A stretch of 64,000 nucleotides of DNA from Brachionus plicatilis (Eukaryota; Rotifera; Eurotatoria; Ploima; Brachionidae): positions 62,001-126,000 of the forward strand of contig QEOQ01000493.1 in NCBI GenBank assembly GCA_010279815.1. Reading direction: 5' to 3'. Under the pieces are notes generated by a model, which saw only the letters and a program-made list of their open reading frames with translations, was not told where the DNA came from and ran no database searches. A program made the translations under genes and the position numbers. The stretch's first letter is position 1; each line of letters opens with the position of its first letter. Below, in pieces: positions 41,501 to 51,755 of this stretch.

Positions 41501-44500
41501 CCAACCCAATCATCAGGTACTTGTAAATGCTTTAAAAACGCTCTATACGCACCACTACGCACTTCTACGCTTGACTTTGCCTTTGACAAATCTGACTACA
41601 CTTTTTTTAGCACCAAATTACCTTGCTCTAGTCACGCTTTAACTAACTCTCTTGGCCCTAAAATTAACATTGAACATTTAAAAGACGAGTCTAGTTTAAA
41701 TAAAGCCGAACAGTCACGTAATCCTGACGGTGCCGATGCCACAAGCAACATAAAAACCTATTACGGTCATCTAAAGGCCGCCAATATTGACGGCACAAGC
41801 GACCAGATTTTAATTGTACAAAACGACTCACCGCTCAAGCCGGGCACCCCGAACCCGATGAAAAGCGAGCAAAAAAAGGACCAAATGATCAAGAATCAAT
41901 ACGAAAAAATAACCACTGTGGACAAGGAAGACTTGAATGCCGACTTGAGCATCCGTAACAAAAGCGACAGCATTGTGTCCATGACTACAGACAGCTACGG
42001 AAGTATGCAGCGCTTCGAGCGTCCTTCCAAGTCCGAGCTGCTCAAGATTCAGCAAGAGAGACAAAGTGGCGTATTTTTCTACGAAGACCAGACATCCACT
42101 TTGGACTCGGACAAAAACATATGCGACAAAACAATCGACGAGTCCACTTTCAAGGAAGTTAACTTGGCCAAAAAAGAGGACATGACCGACTTGAGCGACG
42201 ACGACAACAACATCTTTAGCCGAGAGCCAGCCGAGTCCGATTGCCAAAAAAATCGCAAAAATTTGCCACTGCGGCGCCAATCGTTCGAGTTGGCGCAGCA
42301 AGAGCCGGCCAAGCGGCACAGCGTGGCCCGGTCGACCGCCTCTTCGTCGTCCTCCTCCTCGCTCAGCGCCAACCAAATAATCATAAGGCCCGGCGATCCA
42401 CCGGCGCCCAACGCCAACAACAAGCGACTATTGTCCGAAATTCCGCCCGAGGCCACCACCGACGACCTAAACGAAAAGTCCGATGACGCCAAAGCGACCG
42501 AAGAGTCCGACTCGGAAATTCTCAAGCGAAACTATGAAATTTTGCGCAAAAAAACCAGCGAACGCGGCCTCAAGACCGACTCGGAGCGTTTGGACCAGGC
42601 GTCCTTTGTGTCGTCGCATTCAATCAAGTCGGAGCCGGTGCGACCTAGTGTCAAGCCGACCAAAATAAAAATAGTCAAGAGACAAAAGATTGGCGCGCCA
42701 AAGGACGCCAAATTTCGATCGGTGTCGCCCGGGCTGATGCGCGGACCCGACCTTGTCGAAACTGTCCAAACGACCACTTCCATGTCGTTCATTATGAACA
42801 AAAGCATCAATTTGGTGACAGAGGAAAAAGTTGAGAACGCCGATGCTTGCCAATATCAGCACTCGGTATCAATACCAATACAGGTGCAGACTAGGTCGAG
42901 GTCGGAGCCCAAAATGAAGCTCTCAAATGAAGCGCCCAAGCAGATTAAAGTTATGTACCGAGGCGAAAAAACGCCTCGGGTCACTTTTCACAAGTATGAC
43001 AGCAACGAGATAATCGCTGTGGTGAATGTGCCAGAGGCCATGGAGACCAAGACAGTGCAGTCGGTGCTCGACGCCAGTGAGTCCAAGTCTGGCTCGAACA
43101 GTGCGCCCAATTTGCGCTCCAAATTGGACGCGTGGAAAAAGTGGCCCGAGTTCACTGTGGACCAAGAGACAGACACAAGTGCTCGGTGCAACGAGCACAA
43201 CCACTGCTGGATCAGACAAGCACCGGACTCGCGGGTCCAATTCAGAAACACTCACCACAAAGACAAGGACCCCGAGTTCGAGATTGATATTGAAAAAGTG
43301 TTGCCAGTGCACGACCGTACCACTCAGCCAAACGCTGGTCGATACAGCACCTACAGCATTTTGAACACAAATATAAGCCATACTGAGGAAACAGTGGCCA
43401 CCCGCATGTCATCCGGATACTTTAGTGGCGACGAGTTCAGATCGCAAATGGCCAGCTATTCGACAAGCAATTGTGCGGAATCGCCGCGCGTCTCTGCCAC
43501 CCAGTTCAATGTGAACAAATTTCTGAACAACTCTTCCAGATCAAGATCTAAGACAACCACTGCGCTCGACGAGTTCAGCAAATTTTACCACAGCATTGGT
43601 CTTGGTGACGCCCTGTCGGACACTCGTCAACCAAGCATCAAAAAGCTAATCGACTCGGAAAATTATTCCGATTATTATTACAGAGAGTCCACATGTGCCG
43701 GGCCGGCAAATTGTGCGGACTATGTGACAAATGGCAAGTATTACTCGAATCGAGATGACGCCTCGGTGCTCAACATGCAGCGAAAGAGGTCCAGTTCAAT
43801 GTCAAATTTGAGCAGTGAGATGGCTAATTTGTTAATTTTGCCAAGTCCGACCAGTGCTGACTATTTGAGGAACAAGACCAGAGAGTCGGCTTTGGTGCAT
43901 GTGGCTATGAAGCCGGCAAAGACCATCAACGATATTGAGACAAGTCAGATTTTGTACGATGACATGGCCTATCGTCAATTGAGAAAAGACACCGATGCGT
44001 TCAAATTGTCACAGCTAAAATCAAATGGACAAAATTTAGCCAAAAATTTGACCAATATTACCTCGTTGCCTATTTCTTATGCGCCCGGTCGAAATTCCAC
44101 CGGAGATTACTATCAGAGTTCGAATGCAGCGAGGACAATTAGGATGATCAAGCAGAAGGACGCGTCAAATAAAACCCTAAGGCAGAATAGTAAAAGTGCG
44201 GTCGATATGGCACATAGGTAAGAGGGAGACAGTTTTTTGAATTAGGTGGCACATGTTTGCGTGTGAACATATTAATCATAATGCTCGTCAAACCCCCGGT
44301 TCTATATTTGTCCATGATTTCATGGAATTTATAGAGTTTTGATTGCGGTTTGCACTACCTAAACCACACTTATTAAAAATAAATTTTAATTTTAATTTTT
44401 TTTTTTTTTTTTTTTAATATTAGATACTTTAGTAACGAAAGTAATCCGGCGATAAATGATTACTACGATAGCTTAAATCATGTGAAAGTAATGAATCGAA

Positions 44501-44517
44501 ATTTTGGAAACTACTAA
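20582..44517 (+). CDS. Giant repeat-bearing, largely disordered protein (about 4,748 aa)
   Basis: Seven exons read in a consistent frame: join(20582..20813, 20872..20900, 26517..32013, 32825..37665, 40602..40842, 40905..44217, 44424..44517). Donors are near consensus (gtgagt, gtaaga, gtaaga, gtaaga, gtgaat, gtaaga), and every phase matches. The N-terminus is basic and Ser-rich. Exon 3 starts with a Ser run and carries three copies of a 60-residue module. Late exon 3 and exon 4 carry many degenerate LNAP repeats in acidic sequence. Exons 5-7 are Ser/charged-rich with motifs such as RRQSFELA, SGYFSGDEF and KFYHSIGLGDAL. No signal peptide, membrane segment or known enzyme domain is seen, which suggests a cytoskeletal or scaffold protein. 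I do not recognise it. Alternative: two genes, the first ending in a stop at 37674 and the second starting at the ATG at 40590. The strong donor just before that stop favours one gene. AATAAA lies at 44757-44762. Confidence 0.6.
20901..26516 (+). other. 5.6-kb intron 2 of the giant gene
   Basis: Starts gtaagaat after the 29-bp exon 2 and ends tgtgtag before exon 3. It is AT-rich, and I see no supportable gene inside. Near 24391 and 24435 the words GTCATTTAAGCGATC and GTCATTTAAGTGATC form an imperfect direct repeat in a patch of somewhat higher GC, possibly a regulatory site pair. Confidence 0.5.
27255..27440 (+). repeat. SxSxxxL-DIYMP protein module, copy 1
   Basis: In the giant protein, about 60 residues run from RSLSVNYLYHKRQ to EDIDDIYMPKQLDMFERKLK. 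The same order of landmarks (RS-F/L-S, a basic R/K segment, an acidic D-I/V-x-D-I/L-Y-x-P, then LD-N/M-F/Y-K/E-x-K) recurs in copies 2 and 3. Confidence 0.75.
28359..28541 (+). repeat. SxSxxxL-DIYMP protein module, copy 2
   Basis: Second copy in exon 3 of the giant gene: RSFSCNHLADLRKEDIKY, then AEDVQDLYIPKMLDNFKLKL. Only part of the sequence is conserved with copy 1, which points to an old duplication retained by selection. Confidence 0.75.
29096..29284 (+). repeat. SxSxxxL-DIYMP protein module, copy 3
   Basis: Third copy: RSFSVDRLYAVRKEHLRY, then TDDIQDIYMPFCLDNYKRKI followed by an Arg-rich helix (ELERRRRQAE). A fourth, more diverged relative may lie at about 27780-27985 (WSLKEVYDIRR, then WIIDNYGRKLTMEALRRK). 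Confidence 0.75.
32014..32824 (+). other. Intron 3 of the giant gene
   Basis: 811 bp, gtaagatt to gcttttag, phase 1. AT-rich with nothing else visible. Confidence 0.7.
34090..36000 (+). repeat. LNAP-type protein repeat array
   Basis: In exon 4 of the giant gene a loose unit of about 40-60 residues recurs at least ten times: (F/Y/L)LNA(P/A), then 10-15 residues, then an acidic E-E/D-A-x-S/N-F block. Examples are YLNAAKIISESYSSLHEAHSF, FLNAPNTEEDRLSDFEEAESF, ALNAPKLNEVSLSHIDDADSL and PLAAPKIGQVDQNLENVENF. Weaker relatives (VYNLPNLNSDFIENVTEEFY, TFNAPLLENQVYDYLM) occur in late exon 3. The spacing and acidity suggest an extended chain with evenly spaced binding motifs. The partner is unknown. 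Confidence 0.7.
34423..34680 (+). repeat. Identical 111-bp duplication within the LNAP array
   Basis: 34423-34533 and 34570-34680 appear identical base for base, with a period of 147 bp (49 codons). Other LNAP units are highly diverged, so this is a recent in-frame tandem duplication or gene conversion. Confidence 0.85.
37666..40601 (+). other. 2.9-kb intron 4 of the giant gene, or intergenic DNA
   Basis: Begins gtaagataatgg. In-frame read-through reaches TAA within three codons. The proposed end is ttcaaaaag before GAC at 40602, a weak acceptor. If unspliced, the stretch would separate two genes. No RNA gene or mobile element is recognised. A B-box-like GGTTCGAACCC at 39511-39521 was considered and rejected. 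Confidence 0.5.
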
Positions 44518-45237
44518 CTCAATTTGAATGCTAATGTAATTGAAGATAAAATCAGTGAAACATAGAATAGAGATATTTTTTTAAGGCCCGAGTTTTTTTT
44601 TTTATTTTTTTTTTTATTTTTTTTTTAACTTTGTAAAATTTGTTTCGTTACGTTTATTTTTTTTGCATATTTTTAGTTGATGCTTTAAAGAGAAATTAAT
44701 TATATTTAATTAAGAAAAAAATTTTATTTGTTTTTTGTTTTTTTGTCAATTATTATAATAAAATTATTTTTAAAGATTTTTTTATTTTATCTAGGTTTTT
44801 TTCATTATGATTAAGCTGACATAATTTTCCAGATTTAATTAACTCAATTTTAGCCAGAAAACAACTGAAGAATATTCAAGAAAATTATTCAAAAACATCT
44901 AAAAATTTAAAAATTATTAAAACCGTGAATTCTTTTATTTGATCACTAATAAGTTGTGAGGCTTTTTTTTTCGAAAAAAATATTAAATAATAAAAGAGAA
45001 TATTGTCTTTAATTAAAAAAAAAAACTTTATTTAAAATAAAAGAACAGTTCAAAAGTTAAAGTAAAAATAAAAAAAGATGTTTCATTAACGTTTCAACCC
45101 TTACATTGGGGTATATCCGTGAATTACATAAATTCAAGTAATTAAAATACAAAAAAAGTATAAGAAAATGTATGTGTCCTATTTTAAAACAAAATTAATC
45201 TATTTAGAAAACTTTTTTGAACAAAAAAATTCCATAG
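44518..45237. other. 3' UTR of the giant gene and intergenic DNA
   Basis: T- and A-rich sequence with AATAAA at 44757-44762. No gene is seen until the broken minus-strand exon begins. Confidence 0.6.
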
Positions 45238-46077
45238 TCAAATCAAAGCCTCTTGGAAGTCATTTCGCACAAGAAATCCATATGTTTTGATTTGTTTAGA
45301 CTTTTCCAAATACTGTTTTACATTTAAAACAAGTTTTTTGGTCGTTCAGTGGAGATATTTCAATTTCAGGCTCTTCTTCGTCTTCTTCATCACTGATTAT
45401 AATAATAATAATAATAATATAAGTTACAACAAGCTAGCAAGCTAGACTTGCGAAGATGGGAAACATTAGGATCCCATCTATGGTAAAAATAAGTCTATGG
45501 TAACTGTGGTATTTACACTGTGTTTAGAGCACAGTCACTTCCAGCTCTGCCTCCATCACACTGAAGATTGCTATTCGTTAGGTCACCATTCCTTCGTAAC
45601 GATTCTACCGAGCCTCATGACTTCATCCATGGTAGGTTTCTCCTTACGTCTGTACTTATCCAGTCTGTTCTTGAATTGTTTGACGGATATGGATTGAACG
45701 ATCTCATGGGGTAGGGCGTTCCATCGCATAGTCACTCTATAAGTGAAAAAGTGCTCTGTCAGTTGGCTGTTGGCTAGAAGTGTTCGGACAAAGCTGTGCT
45801 GGTTGGAGCTTCTTCTTGTTCTACCGTTGACTTTGACAGACAGGGCTATGTGCCAGTTTACAATGTTGGTGCCTGTGTAACATTTAAAGAATTGAATAAG
45901 ATCACCTCTAGTCCTCCTGTCCTCCAAGGAGGTCAGATTTAGTTTCATCAGTCTCGCACTGTAGTCAAGGTTTTTAAACTGTTTGACCAATTTGGTAGCT
46001 CTCCTTTGGACATCCTCTATGATTATTGTCACTTTTCTCCTCTTTTTTGCCTCTTCATCTTCTAATTGTTTCAAAAC
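45238..46077 (-). pseudogene. Broken host-gene exon interrupted by a LINE
   Basis: On the minus strand, an acidic/basic coding-like stretch (KQLEDEEAKKRRKVT, 46077-46027) stops at the LINE. It resumes on the far side in the same frame (SDEEDEEEPEIEISPLND, then TCFKCK, 45393-45318). Beyond the CxxC pair the frame hits a stop at 45296-45298. Removing one base of an A run at 45316-45319 would open a frame of about 25 more codons to TGA at 45238-45240, so a frameshift is likely. No upstream exon can be found before 46889. This suggests a dead fragment, perhaps of a small zinc-binding or nuclear acidic protein. The family is not recognised. Confidence 0.5.
45401..46019 (-). mobile_element. 5'-truncated non-LTR retrotransposon (LINE), 3' end of RT
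   Basis: The minus strand encodes, without a break, the C-terminal end of a CR1/Jockey-type reverse transcriptase ORF. It starts EDVQRRATKLVKQFKNLDYS, continues through RRTRGDLIQFFKCYTG and the FFTYRVTMRWNALPHEIV block, and ends at TAG near 45583. A 3' UTR follows and ends in an (ATT)n tail at 45401-45420. The 7-base word TGATTAT flanks the insert on both sides (45394-45400 and 46020-46026), which fits a target-site duplication. The uninterrupted frame suggests a young insertion. The host codons before the insertion happen to be in frame with the LINE, giving a 163-codon chimeric frame. Confidence 0.85.
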
Positions 46078-46888
46078 TCGGTATTTTTAAAAAGCTTTTT
46101 TTTAAACAGCTAGCCCTATTTATTGGAATAAATGAAATTAACGGTAAAACCGAGTGCCATTTTTTTCTTAAACTAATTTTATTTTGAAATAACAAAAAAT
46201 CGGTTAGGTTTTAAAATTTCTCAATAAGAAATTCGTAATCAGCATTAAAAAATAAATTTTCTTTCATTCTAGATATATTTCTTTCTATATATTTTAAATA
46301 ACCAAACAGAAATACTAGTAGTAGTATTTAATGAGGTAATCAGTTTGGATTTGGCTAGCAAAATTCTAGTTTTAAAAGAGGATAAGAAATCTTTGAAATT
46401 AGATTGTTGTTGATGTGTTTTTGATTGGAAGTACTATCTTTTAAGCAAAATAAAGATTTGCTAATCAATCTTCAATTAAAATTTTTCATAAAAATAAGTT
46501 TAAACAGAATATCTATATCAATTATCATCATTAATTTTGAAATTTGGGTTTAAAGAGTAATTTTAAACTCAGAAGAATATAGTTTATGTAATGTAACTAT
46601 ACATGTATGTCAAAAAAAACAAACATCATATTTAAAATTTTTAAAAAACGATAAAACTATTAAGTATATTCAAATTCGTATTCTTCTAACTGAAAGTTTA
46701 AAAACAGTCGTTGTAAAAGAATGAATGATTTTTTTTTAAATTATCTAAAAAATTTTTGCGTTAAAATGAACTTAATTTTGCTTATATTCATCATTGATTT
46801 AAATTTAAAAAAAAAATTAATTTGATATATATTTTTATGATTGAATTGAAAAGCAGAATATAATATTTGATTAAAATTAGAGTAAAAA

Positions 46889-48499
46889 ATGGATGAAAAT
46901 AATAATGAGAAATTTAATTGCACAGCTTCTCAATATGCAAGCATTGAATTTCTAAAGTTTGAAAATAAACAAAATTATTTAAAGGATTCTAAACACAATC
47001 TCGAATTATTGAAAAATAAAATCGAAAGACAGAGGTATCTTTTTATAATTTAAACAATCTTAAAATAATTTTACTAATTTTTTTATGAAATTTAGCATTG
47101 ATTTTTTTTACCAGAAAAAAATTGATTTCCTCGAGAATCAATTGGGCCATTATAAGACGGAAAAAAACTTTATTGCTTTTCGAAATAAAATAAACTACTC
47201 TAGTCTGAAACAAAAAATTGCCGATTTGGAAGATAAATTGAGGTTGGCAATTAGATTTTATTTTTGAAAAATAGAACAATTAAATTTTATTTCTAGACTT
47301 AAAAACGATGAATTTGAGAGAGAAAAAAATGCGCGGCTTTATTTTGTCGAGAGGGTATTTTTTGAAAAAGTCTAAAATTCTGCTTTATAAATGCTTTATT
47401 TAAGATAACTGAGCAAGAGAAATATATATCCAAACTGGAATTAGAAAAATCGGTTCTGGAAAATCATTTGGCCGAAATGGAAAATAATGTAAATAAAAGA
47501 TTTTTTTTTAATTTAAATAAAATTTTAGTTAAGATCAATCATTTGAACACAAATAATCTTCAATTAATGGCAAAGATAGATGATTTGAATCTGAACTATT
47601 CAAAATATTTTAACATAGAAAATGAGGTTTTAATAAGAATTTTAATTTAATTTATTTGAACTTAGCTGAATTTTTAAGAACAAATTAATTTTTGAAGCCC
47701 TCCATGATATTGACAAAGTAAATTCGGATTCTTTGTTTTTTGATGAATTAAATGATATAGATCATAAATCTCTCATTAGTAGATACAAATCCTTAATAGA
47801 CGTAATTTTTTCTTTAATTTCTAAAGTGAATTAAAATTTTTTAATAATTTAGATTTTTTATTCACAAAAAAAAATTTTAAGTAAAGTAGAAGCAGAATTT
47901 ACTGAAAAGAAGAAAGAAAATGCTAGTCAAATAGAAAAACTTGCGTTGCAAAATGATGAATATATGACTCAATTTCATGAAATTCAGCGAAAAAATTGGA
48001 CACTTCAAAATGATTTAAAAACAGTATTAATTTTTTTGTTTTATTTTTATTTGCTTTTTAATTTTTTAATAAAAGGCAATCGAGTATAGGGATATGGCTC
48101 TTAAACATAGTGAAAAGATGGCAGAAAAATTAGAGTCATTTGAATTTGCTTTGACTGATGAATACAAAAGATCTATGAAGGAATTTTATAGAGAGCTTAA
48201 TATGTGCATAGACACTATGATAAAATTAGTTAATTATAGCCATGACGTATTTAACAAAAAAAGCAAGTCAATAATGGACGTATCAGCTCTCAACACGCCG
48301 ACATTATGTAATAACATTTTAAAAGTATTTAATTATTTTTTTATTTTGATCATTTATATAAGTTGATGAAAAAAAATGGGATCCAAATTTGTTGTTTAAG
48401 AAAGAATTTTGGGCGAACGAAACTAAAAAGCTTCGAGATTTAAATCGTAATTATATAGATCTAAAAATAAAGTATCATTTGATTGCTTTAACAGGTTAG
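46889..48499 (+). CDS. Coiled-coil protein of about 396 aa, unrecognised
   Basis: Nine exons fit, join(46889..47034, 47096..47242, 47297..47354, 47405..47488, 47534..47626, 47679..47801, 47853..48023, 48076..48307, 48363..48499), with very small introns (45-61 bp). Nearly the whole chain is heptad-like, rich in K, E, N, L and I, with segments such as KKIDFLENQLGHYKTEKNF and SSLKQKIADLEDKL. Near the C-terminus lies a conserved-looking KWDPNLLFKKEFWANETKKL. Ciliary or centrosomal coiled-coil proteins look like this, but I cannot name a family. Skipping the 45-bp intron at 47489 keeps the frame open, so that intron is uncertain. The last codons could also splice to a tiny further exon through a gttagt donor at 48495. 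AATAAA occurs at 48753-48762. Confidence 0.7.
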
Positions 48500-50381
48500 T
48501 GTCTATCATTTTGAGGTATGATTTGTTAAAGTTTTAAATTTAAATTCTCTTTAAGATATAGACTGAACAAGAAGCTCTTTTGATGAATATAATTAAATTT
48601 TTAAACTAAATTTGCCAAGTCAAGATTTTTTTGAAGTGTATTTATTATTCACTTGATTTTTATGATATATTAAGGAAAATGGCTCTTTTACAACGAAATA
48701 TTGCATAATAATTTAATTTTAATTTTATATAATTTTATACAAAACAATGTAAAATAAATAAAACGAACTCGAAATATTGTATATTTTTTTCAAAAAATTT
48801 TCACTTTTTTTAGAAATTAATTTTTTTTTGTTTTTTTGCAAAAATTTCAACTCATAAAATTTGAGTGTTGAGCTATGCTAACTGAATAACAAGTGCGCAG
48901 TTATCTTTGTTCTCTATGGTTAATTCATTAATTTAAATTATGAGCTTTCATCGTGTTAGAAAACAACAATTAAAATTTTATCTTTAGCTTTTAAACGATT
49001 GGGACCAAATTTTAAAAAAATTCAAGTTAACTATAACTGATTTCAATGATTCTACGAATTCGGAAAGAATAAGCATTTTATAAATATCCGCAAGTGGTTT
49101 TATCTTTTTTTATCTAAAGCTCAAATTTTCATTTATGATAAAGCAATCTTTTTTTTTTCTGATCAAATAACTCTGGGTTAAACCTTTCAATGAAAAAAGA
49201 TTCCTCAGGCCCGAAACTCACCAAAATTCTTGATTCGAAAATAATTATTTTACTTTGTTTAAAATTCAATTCTCTAGACACTTTATTTTTTTTTTAAATA
49301 TAAAATTTAAATTTTTAATCAAATTTTTTTTGTTAACTGAATTTTTATGAAAATATTTTTCAAGTCTTTAAGCAATTAAAGAAATAATTAGTCTCATGAC
49401 CGATTTTATAAGGTTTTAATTTTGTATTGACTGAAAATTGCGTACATTAGTCGAGTACTTGGCTTAAAAAGCTCAAGAGATCTTAAGCGATTAGTTTGCT
49501 GCTTAAATAGGAACATATTCAGCTCGGACTGGGTCTTATTCGAGCACAAATCTTGATCAAATGCTACCAAGCATTAAAATTTTCCCCAGGCCATTTAAAT
49601 GAGCTAAACTATTTTTCAACAGAAGCTTTTTTGTTGAAATGTTTGCAGCTTCGCTTGGTTGATATTTTAAAATTAAAATATGTTTAAAAAATATGCATAA
49701 AACAAGAGAAAAATTACCTAAATTGGTAAAAAAATTGGCACAATCGGCAACCAATTTGTTAAATATCAACTAGAAAATTCACGCAAAGCAAAGCAAAGCA
49801 AAATCTAAGCGTCAATTAGTTAGATAACAGATTCAGGATTAACTTAAATCTCACAAATTTTAGTTAAGAATTCATTAGATCTTACAATTGGCTTTAAATT
49901 TCGAACCCACTTTCTTCGTCTATAAGTAATATAAAGATTATGTTTGTTCGAATGTAATTTTAGAAAAAATTAATTTAAGATAAAAGCTGTAAGAAAAATT
50001 CAATTAGTGTTTGGCGCATGACATTTGCTCAAGTCTAGGTCATTATTTATTTATTTTTTTAAAAGTAAAATTAAATTTTTTTTATTATTTTTAAATAGAG
50101 TTTTTTTTTCTATAATAAGTGAAAGGAAAATTTATAGCACCATTCTGTAAAAACAAAATATTTATTTTAGTTTGTATATTTTTGTTTTTATTAAATAATT
50201 TGAAGCAAACAAACAAGCGAGTATAGATCAAACGCTCTAATCATATCCACGTAAAGTACAAGCACAAGCAGCTAGGCTTCGAACAAATTATTTTCAATAA
50301 TATCACATTATCTTTAAGAACAAATCGTTAGCATTAAATATTGGAAATATCGATAGTTGTGTTTGCTATTTAATAATATCG
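48500..50381. other. Intergenic DNA, 1.9 kb
   Basis: No gene seen. It contains a short AAAGC tandem run at about 49783-49803. Confidence 0.6.
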
Positions 50382-51755
50382 ATGAATAACTCAGCACCCA
50401 ATATGAATGGTAGATTTAAAATAAATGGAAATTTTGCCAACACCAAGCGAAAATTCTTCACTGAGAATATAAATAATATCGAAATTGAAATTATCAAACG
50501 TAACTATTTCAACAATTTGCACAATAGTTGCTCAACATATCACCATTTCGACTTTAAGCCACAAGGTATTAAGCTGATTTTTATTTATCTCGGACTTTTT
50601 TCATCTAATGAACAACCATGTTTATTTGCCAAACATTGGAAATTTGAGAACATTCTCAACTTATCACTTTACTTAACAAATATTAATATATCTAAAACCA
50701 GCTTTTATGTAATTTGAACACTATCTCTATAAGAATGCGTGGTTAAAACATTGCTAATTTTATTTTGTTTTTGTAGATTTTAATCAAAGTAAAAATTCAA
50801 ATTTTGATTATTCCCGCTTATCCAGACCCGATCCACAGCCACTTCCACTTTTTAGTCAAAATGTAAATTACAACGTTCCAAAAAAGAAGTTTTTCATCAA
50901 CAATGAACAAAATCCGGTTAAATATTCAAAACGACGAAATCAATATAATCGACCAAAAAGTATGAAAAAAAATTTTTTTCAAATAAAATTTTATTAAGAT
51001 TTTGTTTTTTTTTAAATTTAATTAAAAAAAATCAGATGACGTGAAAAAAAATGAGACATTCAATGATATTTTTAAAGACTACAGGTTAAGTAGACCAGTC
51101 AATGAAAATCAGGCACAAATCGAGCTTGAGCACATAAATCCGAATAAAACTGCTAGTGCGCAGCCAGTTGGTATTGATGAAAATTTAATCAAACATGATT
51201 TACACAAAACTCAGACAAACAAAAGACCTGGTAGTTTGTACGAAAATTTTATCAAAAGCGCCACGAAGAAAGAGACCAAAGTGGAAAAATTGGATACATT
51301 AGAGATAAATTTGTCTAGTTTAAGCTTGAGTAGTAATGAAACAACATCGGTAAATTCAAAAGAAAATTTCAAAAGTGTTTGCTCAAATTTATTCGAAAAT
51401 AATTCTGGTTTAAAAAAGTCTGATTCATTTGGAAATAGTGAGTTAGAGTGATCTGAAAAATAGATTAAACTAATTTATTATTTTAGAGTCGTCCAAAGAT
51501 GGATCATTGGATGGAAAAATTTCATGCAATCAAAATTTGAGATTAAATGAGAGAGAGACAGGTGAAAAAAAGAAGTCAAAAAGACGCAATAAATGGCGAA
51601 AAGATACCAAAAAATCTGAGTCCAATGATGAATTCGACTTTAGCACCACTAATGAATTTTGGGAAGATGAAGACCATTTAGTTATTGGGCACGATTATTT
51701 GAATTTTGATTCAGATGTTGATTTTAACATTGATTTCGACTTGGATAACGAATGA
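50382..51755 (+). CDS. Disordered 345-residue protein, unrecognised
   Basis: Four exons, join(50382..50565, 50777..50959, 51036..51437, 51487..51755), with every junction in phase 1 and good signals (gtgagt at 51438). The protein is Asn/Lys/Ser-rich and lacks hydrophobic core segments. Two similar words, YSRLSRPDPQPLPLF and YRLSRPVNEN, recur. There is a strongly basic patch (KKKSKRRNKWRKDTKK), then an acidic tail with regularly spaced aromatic and Asp residues (WEDEDHLVIGHDYLNFDSDVD) that ends in NE. This basic-then-acidic layout suggests a nuclear or RNA-associated protein, which is inference only. The start is the first Met in the open frame. AATAAA follows at 51806-51811. Confidence 0.7.

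Noticed and set aside
45583..46074. 163-codon minus-strand frame read as one gene
   Set aside because: Its first codons belong to a host exon and the rest to the LINE, joined by the insertion. It was split into two features.
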